From contig NZ_JAJNEL010000001.1 of assembly GCF_029428675.1 (NCBI RefSeq), positions 1,984,001 through 2,048,000 of the forward strand: a DNA stretch of 64,000 nt, in the 5' to 3' direction. The position numbers and the translations under genes were made by a program. Under the pieces are notes generated by a model that was not told where the DNA came from, made no database searches, and saw only the letters and a list, made by a program, of their open reading frames with translations. This stretch comes from Streptomyces sp. JH14. GTDB taxonomy: Bacteria > Actinomycetota > Actinomycetes > Streptomycetales > Streptomycetaceae. Shown in pieces: positions 37,295-45,291 of the stretch (positions are counted from its first letter, which is position 1; the number at the start of each line of letters is the position of its first letter).

Positions 37295-37451
37295 GGCCTG
37301 TCCCGTGATCCCTGACGGATCGGCGCGCGGTACCGGATGCGGTGCATCGCAGGGCGGAGGGACGTCCTCGAGGGCGTGTTCGGGCGTTCCGACAACGCGG
37401 CGGGATGTCCCAGCCGTTGTCGTGGGCCCGCCAGGGACCACGGGGCAGCCC
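37295..37451. mobile_element. Miniature inverted-repeat element, copy A
   Basis: A 157-bp non-coding block bounded by GGCCTGTCCCGTGATCCCTG (37295-37314) and the inverted CAGGGACCACGGGGCAGCCC (37432-37451). An inner stem CGACAACG/CGTTGTCG (37390-37397 with 37415-37422) is present. It matches copy B at 30958-31118 in inverted orientation with identical internal spacing. It ends 13 bases before the matB start and so carries or abuts the matB promoter. Confidence 0.7.
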
Positions 37452-37464
37452 TTATGGTCGGAGG

Positions 37465-38934
37465 GTGACCTCTCTTCTGCCTGCGCTGCATGACGGATCC
37501 GGCCCCATGGCCGCCCGTGAAGCCGTCCGGTTCGGTGAACACACCCTGACGTACGCACAGTTGGCCGCGGCCTCGGGCGCGCTCGCCGCGCGGCTCGCGG
37601 GCGCGGGAAGGGTCGCCGTCTGGGCCACGCCGACCGCGGAGACGGTGGTCGCGGTGGTGGCAGCACTGCGGGCCGGGGTGCCCGCCGTCCCTCTCAACCC
37701 GAGGACGGGCACGCGCGAACTGGCACACATCGTGGCCGACAGCGCCCCGTCCGCGGTGCTGGCGGCAGCGGGCGACGTGCTCCCGCCGGAGCTCGCCGCG
37801 CTGGACCGTACGGATGTCGGCACCTCGGCGGCCGCGAACAGCACCGTCCTCCCCGAACCCTCCCCCGAGTCACCCGCGCTGATCGTCTACACCTCCGGCA
37901 CCACCGGCCCGCCCAAGGGCGCCGTCCTGCCCCGCCGGGCGATCGCCGCCTCACTGGACGCGCTGGCCGACGCCTGGCAGTGGACCGGGGACGACGTCCT
38001 CGTGCACGCCCTGCCGCTGTTCCATGTGCATGGCCTGATCCTGGGCGTCCTCGGGCCGCTGCGCCGGGGCGGCTCGGTGCGGCATCTGGGGCGGTTCTCC
38101 ACCGAGGGGGTGGCCCGGGAGCTGTCGTCGGGCTCCACGATGCTGTTCGGCGTACCGACGATGTACCACCGGCTGGCGGAGGCGCTGGGTACGGATTCAC
38201 CGGACGCGGCCGACCTGGCGAAGGCGCTCGCCGGCGCCCGGTTGCTGGTGTCGGGGTCGGCCGCCCTTCCGGTCCACGACCACGAGCGCATCGCGGCGGC
38301 GACCGGCCGCCGGGTCATCGAGCGGTACGGCATGACGGAGACCCTGATGAACACGGGCGTCCGGGCGGACGGCGACCCCCGTCCGGGGACGGTCGGCGCA
38401 CCGCTGCGGGGCGTCGGACTCCGGCTCGTCGAGGAGGACGGCACGCCGCTCGCCGATCCGGCGGCCGAGGGCGCGGTGGGTGAGATCCAGGTGCGCGGCC
38501 CGAACCTCTTCACCGGCTATCTGAACCGCCCCGACGCGACGGCGGCCGCTTTCACCGAGGACGGCTGGTTCCGTACGGGCGACATGGCCACGCTCGACAC
38601 CGACGGCTATGTACGGATCGTCGGACGCAAGGCCACCGATCTGATCAAGAGCGGTGGCCACAAGATCGGCGCGGGTGAGATCGAGAACGCGCTGCTGGAC
38701 CACCCGGGTGTCCGCGAGGCCGCCGTCACCGGGGAGCCGGACCCGGACCTGGGCGAGCGGATCGTCGCGTGGGTGGTGCCGGCCGACCCGGCGGCACCCC
38801 CCACGGAGGCCGAGCTCGCGGACCATGTGGCCGCCCAGCTGGCCCCGCACAAACGCCCCCGCGCGGTCCGTCACCTGGCGGAGCTGCCCCGCAACGACAT
38901 GGGCAAGATCATGAAGCGGTCGCTCGGACGGTAG
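37465..38934 (+). CDS. matB: Malonyl-CoA synthetase / acyl-CoA synthetase
   Basis: A 489-residue adenylating enzyme that turns malonate (or methylmalonate) into its CoA ester. Motifs: P-loop VYTSGTTGPPKGAVLPRRA, RVIERYGMTETLMNTGVRAD, GWFRTGDMATLDTDGYVRI, and the catalytic Lys near the end in NDMGKIMKRSL. It closely resembles the S. coelicolor MatB that I recall, whose malonate-binding residues fall in the ERYGMTETLMN region. GTG 37465 lies 6 bases past TATGGT, so the mRNA is probably leaderless. It supplies extender units for fatty-acid or polyketide synthesis. Confidence 0.93.
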   Translation: MTSLLPALHDGSGPMAAREAVRFGEHTLTYAQLAAASGALAARLAGAGRVAVWATPTAETVVAVVAALRAGVPAVPLNPRTGTRELAHIVADSAPSAVLAAAGDVLPPELAALDRTDVGTSAAANSTVLPEPSPESPALIVYTSGTTGPPKGAVLPRRAIAASLDALADAWQWTGDDVLVHALPLFHVHGLILGVLGPLRRGGSVRHLGRFSTEGVARELSSGSTMLFGVPTMYHRLAEALGTDSPDAADLAKALAGARLLVSGSAALPVHDHERIAAATGRRVIERYGMTETLMNTGVRADGDPRPGTVGAPLRGVGLRLVEEDGTPLADPAAEGAVGEIQVRGPNLFTGYLNRPDATAAAFTEDGWFRTGDMATLDTDGYVRIVGRKATDLIKSGGHKIGAGEIENALLDHPGVREAAVTGEPDPDLGERIVAWVVPADPAAPPTEAELADHVAAQLAPHKRPRAVRHLAELPRNDMGKIMKRSLGR

Positions 38935-39046
38935 CCGCTCCGGGGCGAGGCGGGGTTCACGACGACGTGCGATCCGGCGCGCGGGGTGCGAGAGGGCTGG
39001 TTAGCGTGAGGAAGCGGACCGATCACCGAACCGGGAGCGCAGAGTC

Positions 39047-39847
39047 ATGGCTGTGGAACCAGAGGGCACGCCGTGCTGGGCGGATGCGATGTTCACCGAC
39101 TTCGAGGGGGCGAAGAGCTTCTACGGTGACGTGCTGGGGTGGACGTTCGGCGAGGCGTCGTCGGAGTTCGGCAACTACACGCAGGCGTACGCGAACGGCA
39201 GGGCGGTGGCCGCCGTGGTACCTCCGATGCCCGGCCAGGAAGGCCAGTCGGCCTGGTGCCTGTACCTCGCGTCGCCGGACGCCGCCGCCACCGCCGCGAA
39301 GATCCGTGACAACGGCGGTGAGGTGCTGATGGAGCCGATGCAGGTCGGCGACTTCGGCTCGATGGCGCTGGCGCGCGATCCGGCCGGGGTGGTCTTCGGC
39401 GTGTGGCAGGCGGGGCAGCACGAAGGTTTCGAGGCCAGGGCCACGCCGGGCGCGTACTGCTGGGCCGAGGTGTTCACCCGGGACCCGGCGAAGTCGGACA
39501 CCTTCTTCCCCGCCGTCTTCCCGTACCGCGTGAAGCAGATGCAGGACGACGCGATCGACTTCGCGCTCTACGACCTGGGCGCCGACCCGGTGCTGGGGCG
39601 GATGAAGATGACGGACGACTTCCCGCCCGAGGTGCCGTCGTACCTCAACGTGTACTTCACCGTCGAGGACTGCGACGCGGCGGTGGCGAAGGCGACGGAG
39701 CGCGGGGCGATCCTCCGGTTCGGGCCGATGACCAGCCCGTTCGGCCGGTTCGCGGCGCTGAGCGACCCGCAGGGCGCGGCGTTCTCGGTGATCGACGTCA
39801 AGACGACCGGGGGCGACATGCCGGAGTTCTCGGACCCGTCCGCCTGA
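39047..39847 (+). CDS. Two-domain VOC (glyoxalase-fold) protein
   Basis: A 266-residue protein made of two VOC domains (~8-125 and ~135-255). The repeat beginnings are CWADAMFTDFEGAKSFYGDV and YCWAEVFTRDPAKSDTFFPA. It resembles the mycobacterial CFP30B-type proteins. Metal ligands are not obvious, so enzymatic activity is uncertain; drug or metabolite binding is possible. It is convergent with the MFS gene, with a weak composite hairpin at 39854-39889 between them. Confidence 0.9.
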   Translation: MAVEPEGTPCWADAMFTDFEGAKSFYGDVLGWTFGEASSEFGNYTQAYANGRAVAAVVPPMPGQEGQSAWCLYLASPDAAATAAKIRDNGGEVLMEPMQVGDFGSMALARDPAGVVFGVWQAGQHEGFEARATPGAYCWAEVFTRDPAKSDTFFPAVFPYRVKQMQDDAIDFALYDLGADPVLGRMKMTDDFPPEVPSYLNVYFTVEDCDAAVAKATERGAILRFGPMTSPFGRFAALSDPQGAAFSVIDVKTTGGDMPEFSDPSA

Positions 39848-39904
39848 GTTGCGGGGGCCGGAGTCACTCGCCCGCAGGCGGTCGGCCCCGGCCCTGCTCC
39901 TCGG

Positions 39905-41194
39905 TCAGGGCTGCGGGTTCTGTGCGTCGTACCGGGCGAACCCCCGCCATCGCAGCGCGAGCAGCGACACCGCGACCACGCACGCGATGCCGCCGCCGGT
40001 GGCCGCGACGGACGGGGAGGCCAGATCGGCGACGGAGCCCGCCAGGAAGTCCCCGAGCCGCGGCCCGCCGGCCACCACCACGATGAACACGCCTTGCAGC
40101 CGCCCGCGCATCGCGTCCGGCACCGCCGTCTGGAGCATGGTGTTCCGGAACACCATCGAGACGGTGTCCGCGCACCCGGCCAGCGCCAGAAAGGTCAGCC
40201 CGAGCCAGAGCTGACGGGTCAGCCCGAAGACGGCGATGGCACCGCCCCAGCAGCTGACGGCGACGATCACCGCGAGCCCGTGCCGTCTGACCCGGCCCAG
40301 CCAGCCGGAGAACACACTGCCCAGCAGAGCTCCCAGCCCCGGAGCGGCGACCAGCAGCCCGGCGGTCTTCGCGTCCCCGCCGTACCAGACCACGGCGACG
40401 ACCGGGAAGAGCGCCCGCGGCTGGGCCAGGACCATGGCGCACATGTCGGTGAAGAAGGTCATCCGGAGATTGGGCCGCCCCGCCAGGAACCGCAGCCCGT
40501 CCACCACGGACGCCCGCTTCTCGCGCTTCGCGTCGTCCTCCTCGCTCTTCGCGTCGTCGCCGCGGTCGGGAAGCATCGCGGGCAGCCGCCACATCGCGTA
40601 CAGCGAGGCGGTAAAGGTGATGACATCGACGGTGTACGCGGACCGGTACCCCCACCAGCCGACCATGAGTCCGCCGAGCATCGGCCCCACCAGCGCACCG
40701 GTGGTGCTGGTCATGGAGTTGAGCGCGTTGGCGGCGGCCAGCTGATCGGCCGGCAGCAGCCGGGCGATCATCGAACTGCGGGCCGGTGAGTTGAGCGCGA
40801 AGCAGACGGCCTGCAGGGCGACGACCGCGTACAGCAGCCCCACCTGCTCCACCCCGGCGACGGTGGCGACGACCAGCGCGACAGAGAGCACGAACGAACC
40901 GAAGGAGCTGGCCAGCCCCAGTTTGCGCCGGTCGAACGTGTCCGCGACGGCCCCGCCGTACAGCCCGAAGACGACCAGCGGCAGGAGCGAACAGAACCCG
41001 ATGAGTCCGACCGAGAAGGCGGACCCCGTGATGTCGTACACCTGGAGCGAGACGGCGAGGGCCGTCATCCCCTGCCCGATCCAGGAGACCATGTTCCCGA
41101 ACCAGAGCCGCCGGTAGTCGGGCGAGGTCCGCAGCGGGGTCAGGTCGACGAGTATGCGTGTGCGGTGTACAGGTTCTTCGGTCGTTTCGGTCAC
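39905..41194 (-). CDS. MFS exporter (DHA3/enterobactin-exporter-like)
   Basis: A 429-residue transporter with about 12 membrane segments. It has FGLYGGAVADTFDRRKLGLA (motif A), ARSSMIARLLPADQLAAANA and GCADTVSMVFRNTMLQTAVP, typical of EntS/MefA-like exporters. A charged cytoplasmic loop (DDAKSEEDDAKREKRAS) splits the halves. GTG 41194 lies 5 bases past TACCAT, so it may have its own promoter although only 42 bases follow the ABC gene stop. Confidence 0.9.
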   Translation of the reverse strand: MTETTEEPVHRTRILVDLTPLRTSPDYRRLWFGNMVSWIGQGMTALAVSLQVYDITGSAFSVGLIGFCSLLPLVVFGLYGGAVADTFDRRKLGLASSFGSFVLSVALVVATVAGVEQVGLLYAVVALQAVCFALNSPARSSMIARLLPADQLAAANALNSMTSTTGALVGPMLGGLMVGWWGYRSAYTVDVITFTASLYAMWRLPAMLPDRGDDAKSEEDDAKREKRASVVDGLRFLAGRPNLRMTFFTDMCAMVLAQPRALFPVVAVVWYGGDAKTAGLLVAAPGLGALLGSVFSGWLGRVRRHGLAVIVAVSCWGGAIAVFGLTRQLWLGLTFLALAGCADTVSMVFRNTMLQTAVPDAMRGRLQGVFIVVVAGGPRLGDFLAGSVADLASPSVAATGGGIACVVAVSLLALRWRGFARYDAQNPQP

Positions 41195-41236
41195 AACGGA
41201 TGGTAACGGCCCGCGCGTGAGCAGCTGCTGCCGCAC

Positions 41237-43117
41237 CTACCGCCAATGGATTCCGGACGGGCGGGCATGCCGGGCTTTGGTATTGACGGTGCCGTTCCGG
41301 CTGGGCTTGGCGTCGAACAGCGTGGCGTACAGACCGCTTCGGCCGAGCAGTTGGGCGTGCGTACCCGACTCCACCAGACGGCCCTCGTCCAGCACCAGGA
41401 TGCGGTCGGCATCGGCGGCGAGCGCCAGGTCGTGCGTGATGACGATGGTGGTGCGCCCTTCGGCGAGGCGTCGCAGCGGGCCGAGGATGCGCTGCGCCGC
41501 CAGGGCGTCGAGGCCCGTGGTGGGCTCGTCGAGAAGGAGCACGGGCGCGTCGCGGAGCATGGCACGGGCGATGGCGATGCGCTGCAGCTGGCCTCCGGAG
41601 AGCCGGGATGTGCCCGGGGAGACCACGGTGTCGTAGCCGTCGGGGAGGGCACGGATGAAGGTGTGCGCGTCGGCCGCGCGAGCGGCTTCCACGACGTCGC
41701 GGTGGGTCGCATCGGTGCGCCCGCACGCGATGTTCTCCTCGATGGTGTCGTGCAGGACGAGGGTGTCCTGCGGCAGCAGCGTGATGTTCTGGCGCAGATA
41801 CGTCAGCGGCAGCTGATCCACGGACACGCCGTCCAGCCGGATGCTGCCGGAGTCCGGGTCGTAGAACCTGAGCAGCAGAGCGGCCAGCGTCGACTTGCCG
41901 GCCCCGCTGGGACCGGTGATGACCAGCAGTTCGCCGGGGACTGTGGTGAACGAGAGTTCCCGGAGAACGGGCTCATGGTTGCCGGGGTAGCGGAAGTCGA
42001 CCTGCCGCGCCTCGACCTGACCGATCGCGCGCGGCCGGGCCGGTGTTGCGACGGACGTGCCCGGGTCGGTGACGGTGGGCCGGGTGTCGAGGATCTCCAG
42101 CAGTCGTTCGGCTCCGGCGGTCGCGGCGGTGGCCGTCAGACCGAGCTGGCCCAGCGAGCGGATCGGCGGGTAGAGGGAACCGACGAAGGCGGCGAAGGCG
42201 AGGAGCTGCCCGATCGTCATCCGTCCCGTGGAGATCTGCCACGCACCCAGACCGATGATCGCCAGGACGCACACGGTTTCGAGGACCTCTACGAGTTGCT
42301 CGTAGAGCTCGGCGATCCGGGTACCGGTCACCGCCGCCTTGAACCGGGCACGCGCCTTGCCGAGGAGCCGCTCTTCCTCGTCCTGCTGCCTGTTGTACGC
42401 CTGGGTCATGACGACGTTGACCAACGTCTCCTCGACCACGGCGGTGATGGCACCGTCCGCCGCACGTCCGCGCCGGGACACCGCGCGCAGCGGCCCCGTG
42501 AACACACGGGTGGTGAGGTAGAAGAGGGGGACCATGGCAAAGGTGGCGAGGGCCAGCCTCCAGCTCAGCCACACAGCTGCGGCAGCGTAGAAGAGGGCGT
42601 TGAAGAGAGCGGTCGCAGCCCCGACGATGCCGGAGACCACGAGGGCTTCGATGGCTTCCACATCGCCGGTGAGCCGCTCGACCAGGTCACCGCGGCGATT
42701 GCGCTGGTAGAAGTGGGGCGGCAGCGTCTGCAGATGACCGAAGACCTTGGCCCGCAGCCGCATCACGAAGCGTTCGGCGGTCCAGACCGCGAGCGAGCTG
42801 CAGAGATACCCCATGATCCCACCGATGATGGCCACGGTGAGCCACTGACCAGCAGGTTTCCAGAAGGCACTGACGGATCCCTGCTGCAGAGCATTGTCGG
42901 TCAGTTCGGCGAAGAGAAGGATGGTGATGGTCTCCGCGACCGCGGAGACCATGGCCAGGACGCAGATGAGCAGCAGCCAGCGTCGGTCGCCGTAGGTAAG
43001 CGGCCAGAACCGCCGGAACGACCGCACCACGCTGATGGGGTCGGTACGGATCGGAACGTCCGTCACCGATTCCGGGGGCGGCTCGTCGGTGCGCGCAAGG
43101 GGGCCGAGAAGACGCAT
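41237..43117 (-). CDS. MsbA-type ABC exporter (fused TMD-NBD)
   Basis: A 626-residue half-transporter that should work as a homodimer. Six membrane helices (~45-330) are followed by a complete nucleotide-binding domain: Walker A GPSGAGKST, signature LSGGQLQR, Walker B VLLLDEPTTGLD and H-loop VITHDLALAADAD. All catalytic residues are intact. There is no N-terminal C39 peptidase domain. It lies directly downstream of the Gly-rich repeat gene on the same strand, across a 256-bp gap with a large hairpin; the pairing invites but does not prove an export link. ATG 43117 is preceded by a weak GAGG. Confidence 0.9.
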   Translation of the reverse strand: MRLLGPLARTDEPPPESVTDVPIRTDPISVVRSFRRFWPLTYGDRRWLLLICVLAMVSAVAETITILLFAELTDNALQQGSVSAFWKPAGQWLTVAIIGGIMGYLCSSLAVWTAERFVMRLRAKVFGHLQTLPPHFYQRNRRGDLVERLTGDVEAIEALVVSGIVGAATALFNALFYAAAAVWLSWRLALATFAMVPLFYLTTRVFTGPLRAVSRRGRAADGAITAVVEETLVNVVMTQAYNRQQDEEERLLGKARARFKAAVTGTRIAELYEQLVEVLETVCVLAIIGLGAWQISTGRMTIGQLLAFAAFVGSLYPPIRSLGQLGLTATAATAGAERLLEILDTRPTVTDPGTSVATPARPRAIGQVEARQVDFRYPGNHEPVLRELSFTTVPGELLVITGPSGAGKSTLAALLLRFYDPDSGSIRLDGVSVDQLPLTYLRQNITLLPQDTLVLHDTIEENIACGRTDATHRDVVEAARAADAHTFIRALPDGYDTVVSPGTSRLSGGQLQRIAIARAMLRDAPVLLLDEPTTGLDALAAQRILGPLRRLAEGRTTIVITHDLALAADADRILVLDEGRLVESGTHAQLLGRSGLYATLFDAKPSRNGTVNTKARHARPSGIHWR

Positions 43118-43287
43118 GGGCCTCACATCACTAAGGAGTGCGGAATGCGGACCGCCGCCAGAGCCTCTTCCCGGATCGGGCCGGATCGCGGCGCGAACTG
43201 TGATGCCGTCGTGATTCAAGCCTTGAGGAGCGCCCGCCAGAGGCCGCAGCCGACATGGTCCGACCGGGAGGCCTCCGGGGCGCGGGC

Positions 43288-43348
43288 CCCAAAACCACGA
43301 AGCGGACCCGCGCGATCGCGCGGGCCAGCCTCGTGTAGGGGTTTTGGG
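43288..43348 (-). terminator. Composite three-tier hairpin after the Gly-rich gene
   Basis: Nested stems: CCCAAAACC (43288-43296) with GGTTTTGGG (43340-43348); then CACGA with TCGTG; then CCCGCGCG with CGCGCGGG (43307-43324) around AT. It lies 26 bases past the stop of the repeat-protein gene. Confidence 0.75.
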
Positions 43349-43373
43349 ATTTTCGGGATTCTGGGTGGGCGGG

Positions 43374-43568
43374 TCAGTAGCCGTAGCCGCCGCGGCCGAA
43401 GCCGCGTCCGAAGCCGCGTCCGTAGCCGCGTCCGTAGCCGCGTCCGAAGCCGCGTCCGAAGCCGCGTCCGAAGCCGCGTCCGTAGCCGTAGCCGTAACCG
43501 CCGTAGCCGCCCCAGCCGCCCCAGCGATCCCTGCCACCCCCATGGCGGAAGATGTCACGAACGTTCAT
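43374..43568 (-). CDS. Small Gly/Arg/Phe/Tyr repeat protein
   Basis: A 64-residue protein. The N-terminus MNVRDIFRHGGGRDRWGGWG is followed by GYGGYGYGYG and eight GRG(F/Y)-type units, ending GGYGY. About half the residues are Gly, the rest nearly all Arg, Phe and Tyr. The DNA carries seven 12-bp units (43398-43481). The AAAGGAGG site 5 bases before the ATG is the best in the window, and a promoter (TTGTTG-17-TAGTGT), an upstream palindrome and a three-tier terminator complete the unit. No signal peptide or Cys. It could be a condensate-forming, nucleic-acid- or membrane-binding peptide, or a precursor exported by the neighbouring ABC protein. I know no named family. Confidence 0.75.
   Translation of the reverse strand: MNVRDIFRHGGGRDRWGGWGGYGGYGYGYGRGFGRGFGRGFGRGYGRGYGRGFGRGFGRGGYGY
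43398..43481. repeat. Seven 12-bp tandem units in the repeat-protein gene
   Basis: Seven units of pattern G(A/T)AGCCGCGTCC on the plus strand, in the order AATTAAA at the second base. Each encodes one G-R-G-(F/Y) unit on the minus strand. The F/Y alternation comes from one base. Confidence 0.9.
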
Positions 43569-43626
43569 CTTCGCCTCCTTTGGGAAGTTTGGTATGCCGC
43601 TCCCTGTTTCTGCCGCGGCACTATCG

Positions 43627-43670
43627 ACACTACGACGCCTCCACGGGACCAACAAGTCGTACGCGTACGA
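43627..43670 (-). promoter_or_regulatory. Promoter and palindrome of the Gly-rich gene
   Basis: On the minus strand TTGTTG (43650-43655), 17-bp spacer, TAGTGT (43627-43632). One base upstream of the -35 begins TCGTACGCGTACGA (43657-43670), a perfect 14-bp palindrome, which is the expected place for an activator or repressor. The predicted leader is about 50 bases and ends in AAAGGAGG. Confidence 0.7.
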
Positions 43671-44279
43671 ATTCGGGCAAAAGCCGTAGTTCCAGGCAAA
43701 TATTCGGGGTATCGACCTGCGCGACCGGCAGGCCAAGGCGCCTCGCAGGGCTTGTCATCGGCACAACCGAGCCCGCCCACACCCCCCTGACAGAAGGGGC
43801 CGGAGCAGCCGCACGCGCCGCGGATCCGGGTCGACACCCGGCGGGCACCCAAAGGAGGCAGGGTGCGACAGAGCAGCCGCGGAGCGTGACGGCGCGCCAC
43901 TGCCGGCTCGAAGCCCCACCCCGAAGCCACGGTGCGCGGAATGCCTTGCTCACGCAAGAAAATTGCCCGTACTGAGCGTCAGGGCGCAGACGCGGGACGC
44001 CACAGCTCCCGCACGCCCTCTCAACACCAAAGCCGGTCGGCCCACTTGACGCGCACCCGGACGAAACCGGTTGGTGTGTACGGAGTTGGGGCTCCGCAAG
44101 GCAGGCCTCGCACGGAGCCCCGGCCGCATGCGCGGTCGGGGCTCTGGCCCTGATGGTCGGCCTCTGGGCCGACAGGGGGCCTGTATATGGCCTTCAGCGT
44201 GTCTTGCACGTTCGACGCCGCCGCGCGTGCATCCTTGTCCCAGGAAGCTGGAACGATCCTGCACTGCGGCCGTCGCGGT
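43671..44279. other. Gene-poor stretch before the tRNA block
   Basis: Open frames here have no start with a ribosome-binding site, no recognisable domain and no coding-like base pattern, so I call none. Two hairpins lie near the tRNA end: GGGGCTCCG/CGGAGCCCC (44088-44121) and GTCGGCC-TCTG-GGCCGAC (44156-44173), either of which could end the minus-strand tRNA transcript. No integrase or repeated tRNA end was found. Confidence 0.5.
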
Positions 44280-44352
44280 GGGGCGGGTGGGACTCGAACC
44301 CACGGCCGACGGATTATGAGTCCGCTGCTCTAACCGGCTGAGCTACCGCCCC
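44280..44352 (-). tRNA. tRNA with CAT anticodon (elongator Met or Ile2)
   Basis: A 73-base cloverleaf. The acceptor GGGGCGG pairs with CCGCCCC; the anticodon loop is CTCATAA; the T arm is GTGGG-TTCGAGT-CCCAC. No CCA is encoded. CAT can be elongator Met or, if lysidine-modified, Ile2; I cannot settle this by eye. The initiator is excluded because the first pair is G-C and the anticodon stem lacks the three G-C pairs. Confidence 0.92.
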
Positions 44353-44547
44353 TTTTCGGCGTGGCGCGTACATGTGTGCGCGCCTTCTGCCGCAGCATAG
44401 CCGGTCATACGATCTCCCGCTCCGGATGGTCGGCTTCGCCTGACCATGAGGACTTCGCTGCTCGCCGCCCGGTTCCGGACAGCGCGAAGAAGAGGCGGAA
44501 GAGTCCGGAACGGCCTGCGAACCGGCCTCCGGCCCGGCACACGAAAA

Positions 44548-44565
44548 AGGACCCCGAAGGGTCCT
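44548..44565 (-). terminator. Rho-independent terminator of the tRNA-Asn pair
   Basis: AGGACCC, loop TTCG on the minus strand, GGGTCCT, followed on that strand by TTTTT. It is the only hairpin in the window with a clear U-tract and lies 12 bases past the first tRNA-Asn. Confidence 0.85.
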
Positions 44566-44577
44566 CTTCCGCTCTGC

Positions 44578-44649
44578 TCCCCCGACTGGACTCGAACCAG
44601 TAACCCTCCGGTTAACAGCCGAATGCTCTGCCAATTGAGCTACAGGGGA
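44578..44649 (-). tRNA. tRNA-Asn (GTT), copy 1
   Basis: A 72-base cloverleaf with anticodon loop CTGTTAA and T arm ACTGG-TTCGAGT-CCAGT. The acceptor is TCCCCTG/CGGGGGA with one wobble or mismatch at the bottom. The anticodon stem TTCGG/CCGGA contains a T-G wobble. No encoded CCA. It lies 6 bases from a near-identical copy. Confidence 0.96.
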
Positions 44650-44655
44650 TCGCGC

Positions 44656-44727
44656 TCCCCCGACTGGACTCGAACCAGTAACCTGCCGGTTAACAGCCGG
44701 CTGCTCTGCCAATTGAGCTACAGGGGA
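44656..44727 (-). tRNA. tRNA-Asn (GTT), copy 2
   Basis: A 72-base cloverleaf identical to copy 1 apart from the anticodon stem (GCCGG/CCGGC, fully Watson-Crick) and the first base of the variable loop. Upstream on the minus strand it should carry the promoter for the pair. Confidence 0.96.
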
Positions 44728-44931
44728 TTGCTGCGTTTGCACCGAACCCTACCTGCCTGGCTGCTGCCGGGCGGCGCGCGTTCGCTGCGACACATACATT
44801 AGCGCAAGCAGGGGGGTGCTCCGCCAATCGGTATCTCCCCGGGTGATCTCGGGTGCCGACGGGTAGGCGGGCAGCACACGTCGCACGCAGCATTCCGCAG
44901 CAAGCACGGGAGCAGGAGAAGGGTGGCAGCC

Positions 44932-45231
44932 ATGCGGTACCGGCTCACGTTCATCGCCGGACTGGCCCTCGGTTACGTACTCGGCACACGGGCCGGACGC
45001 GAGCGCTACGAGCAGCTGAAGAAGTCCGCACGCCAGTTCGCCCAGAACCCGGCTGTGCGCAATACCGCCGAGTCCGCGGCGCAGAACAGCCGCGAGTTCG
45101 CCGGCAAGGCGTACCACGCGGTGAGCGAGAAGGTCGGTGACAAGGTGCCCGCGTCGGTGGCCGCGCGGGTGCGGTCGGTGCGGGAACGGGGTCAGGGCCT
45201 CGAGGACGACTGGGGCACCAGCAACACGTGA
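44932..45231 (+). CDS. YtxH-like membrane-anchored small protein
   Basis: A 99-residue protein. One short hydrophobic segment (LTFIAGLALGYVLGTRAG, ~5-22) with the GYVLGTRAGRERYEQ pattern of YtxH-like proteins is followed by a charged helical tail of Ala/Arg/Gln repeats that may form a coiled coil. ATG 44932 has AAGG 9 bases upstream; GTG 44923 adds three residues. Function unknown; YtxH relatives are stress-linked. Confidence 0.82.
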   Translation: MRYRLTFIAGLALGYVLGTRAGRERYEQLKKSARQFAQNPAVRNTAESAAQNSREFAGKAYHAVSEKVGDKVPASVAARVRSVRERGQGLEDDWGTSNT

Positions 45232-45291
45232 CAGGGGCGACGCCCCGCCGTCCGTACGGGAAAGCTCCGGCAGTGCGGCAGAATCTTCATC

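Noticed and set aside
10641..43117. Biosynthetic gene cluster around the transporters and regulators
   Set aside because: Exporters, TetR, MerR and MarR genes are present, but no synthase, cyclase or tailoring set accompanies them; the fab and matB genes are primary metabolism.
43374..43500. CRISPR-like repeat array
   Set aside because: The 12-bp units are contiguous, without spacers, and in frame with a protein.
43843..43890. AAAGGAGG-led small gene on the plus strand near 43850
   Set aside because: A good site is followed by a GTG, but the frame closes after eight codons.
43630..43957. Possible small minus-strand genes before the tRNA block
   Set aside because: No ribosome-binding site, no domain, several overlapping frames equally open, and they would overlap the promoter of the Gly-rich gene.
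43671..44727. Integrated element at the tRNA genes
   Set aside because: No integrase, excisionase, plasmid gene or duplicated tRNA 3' end was found; the region is merely gene-poor.
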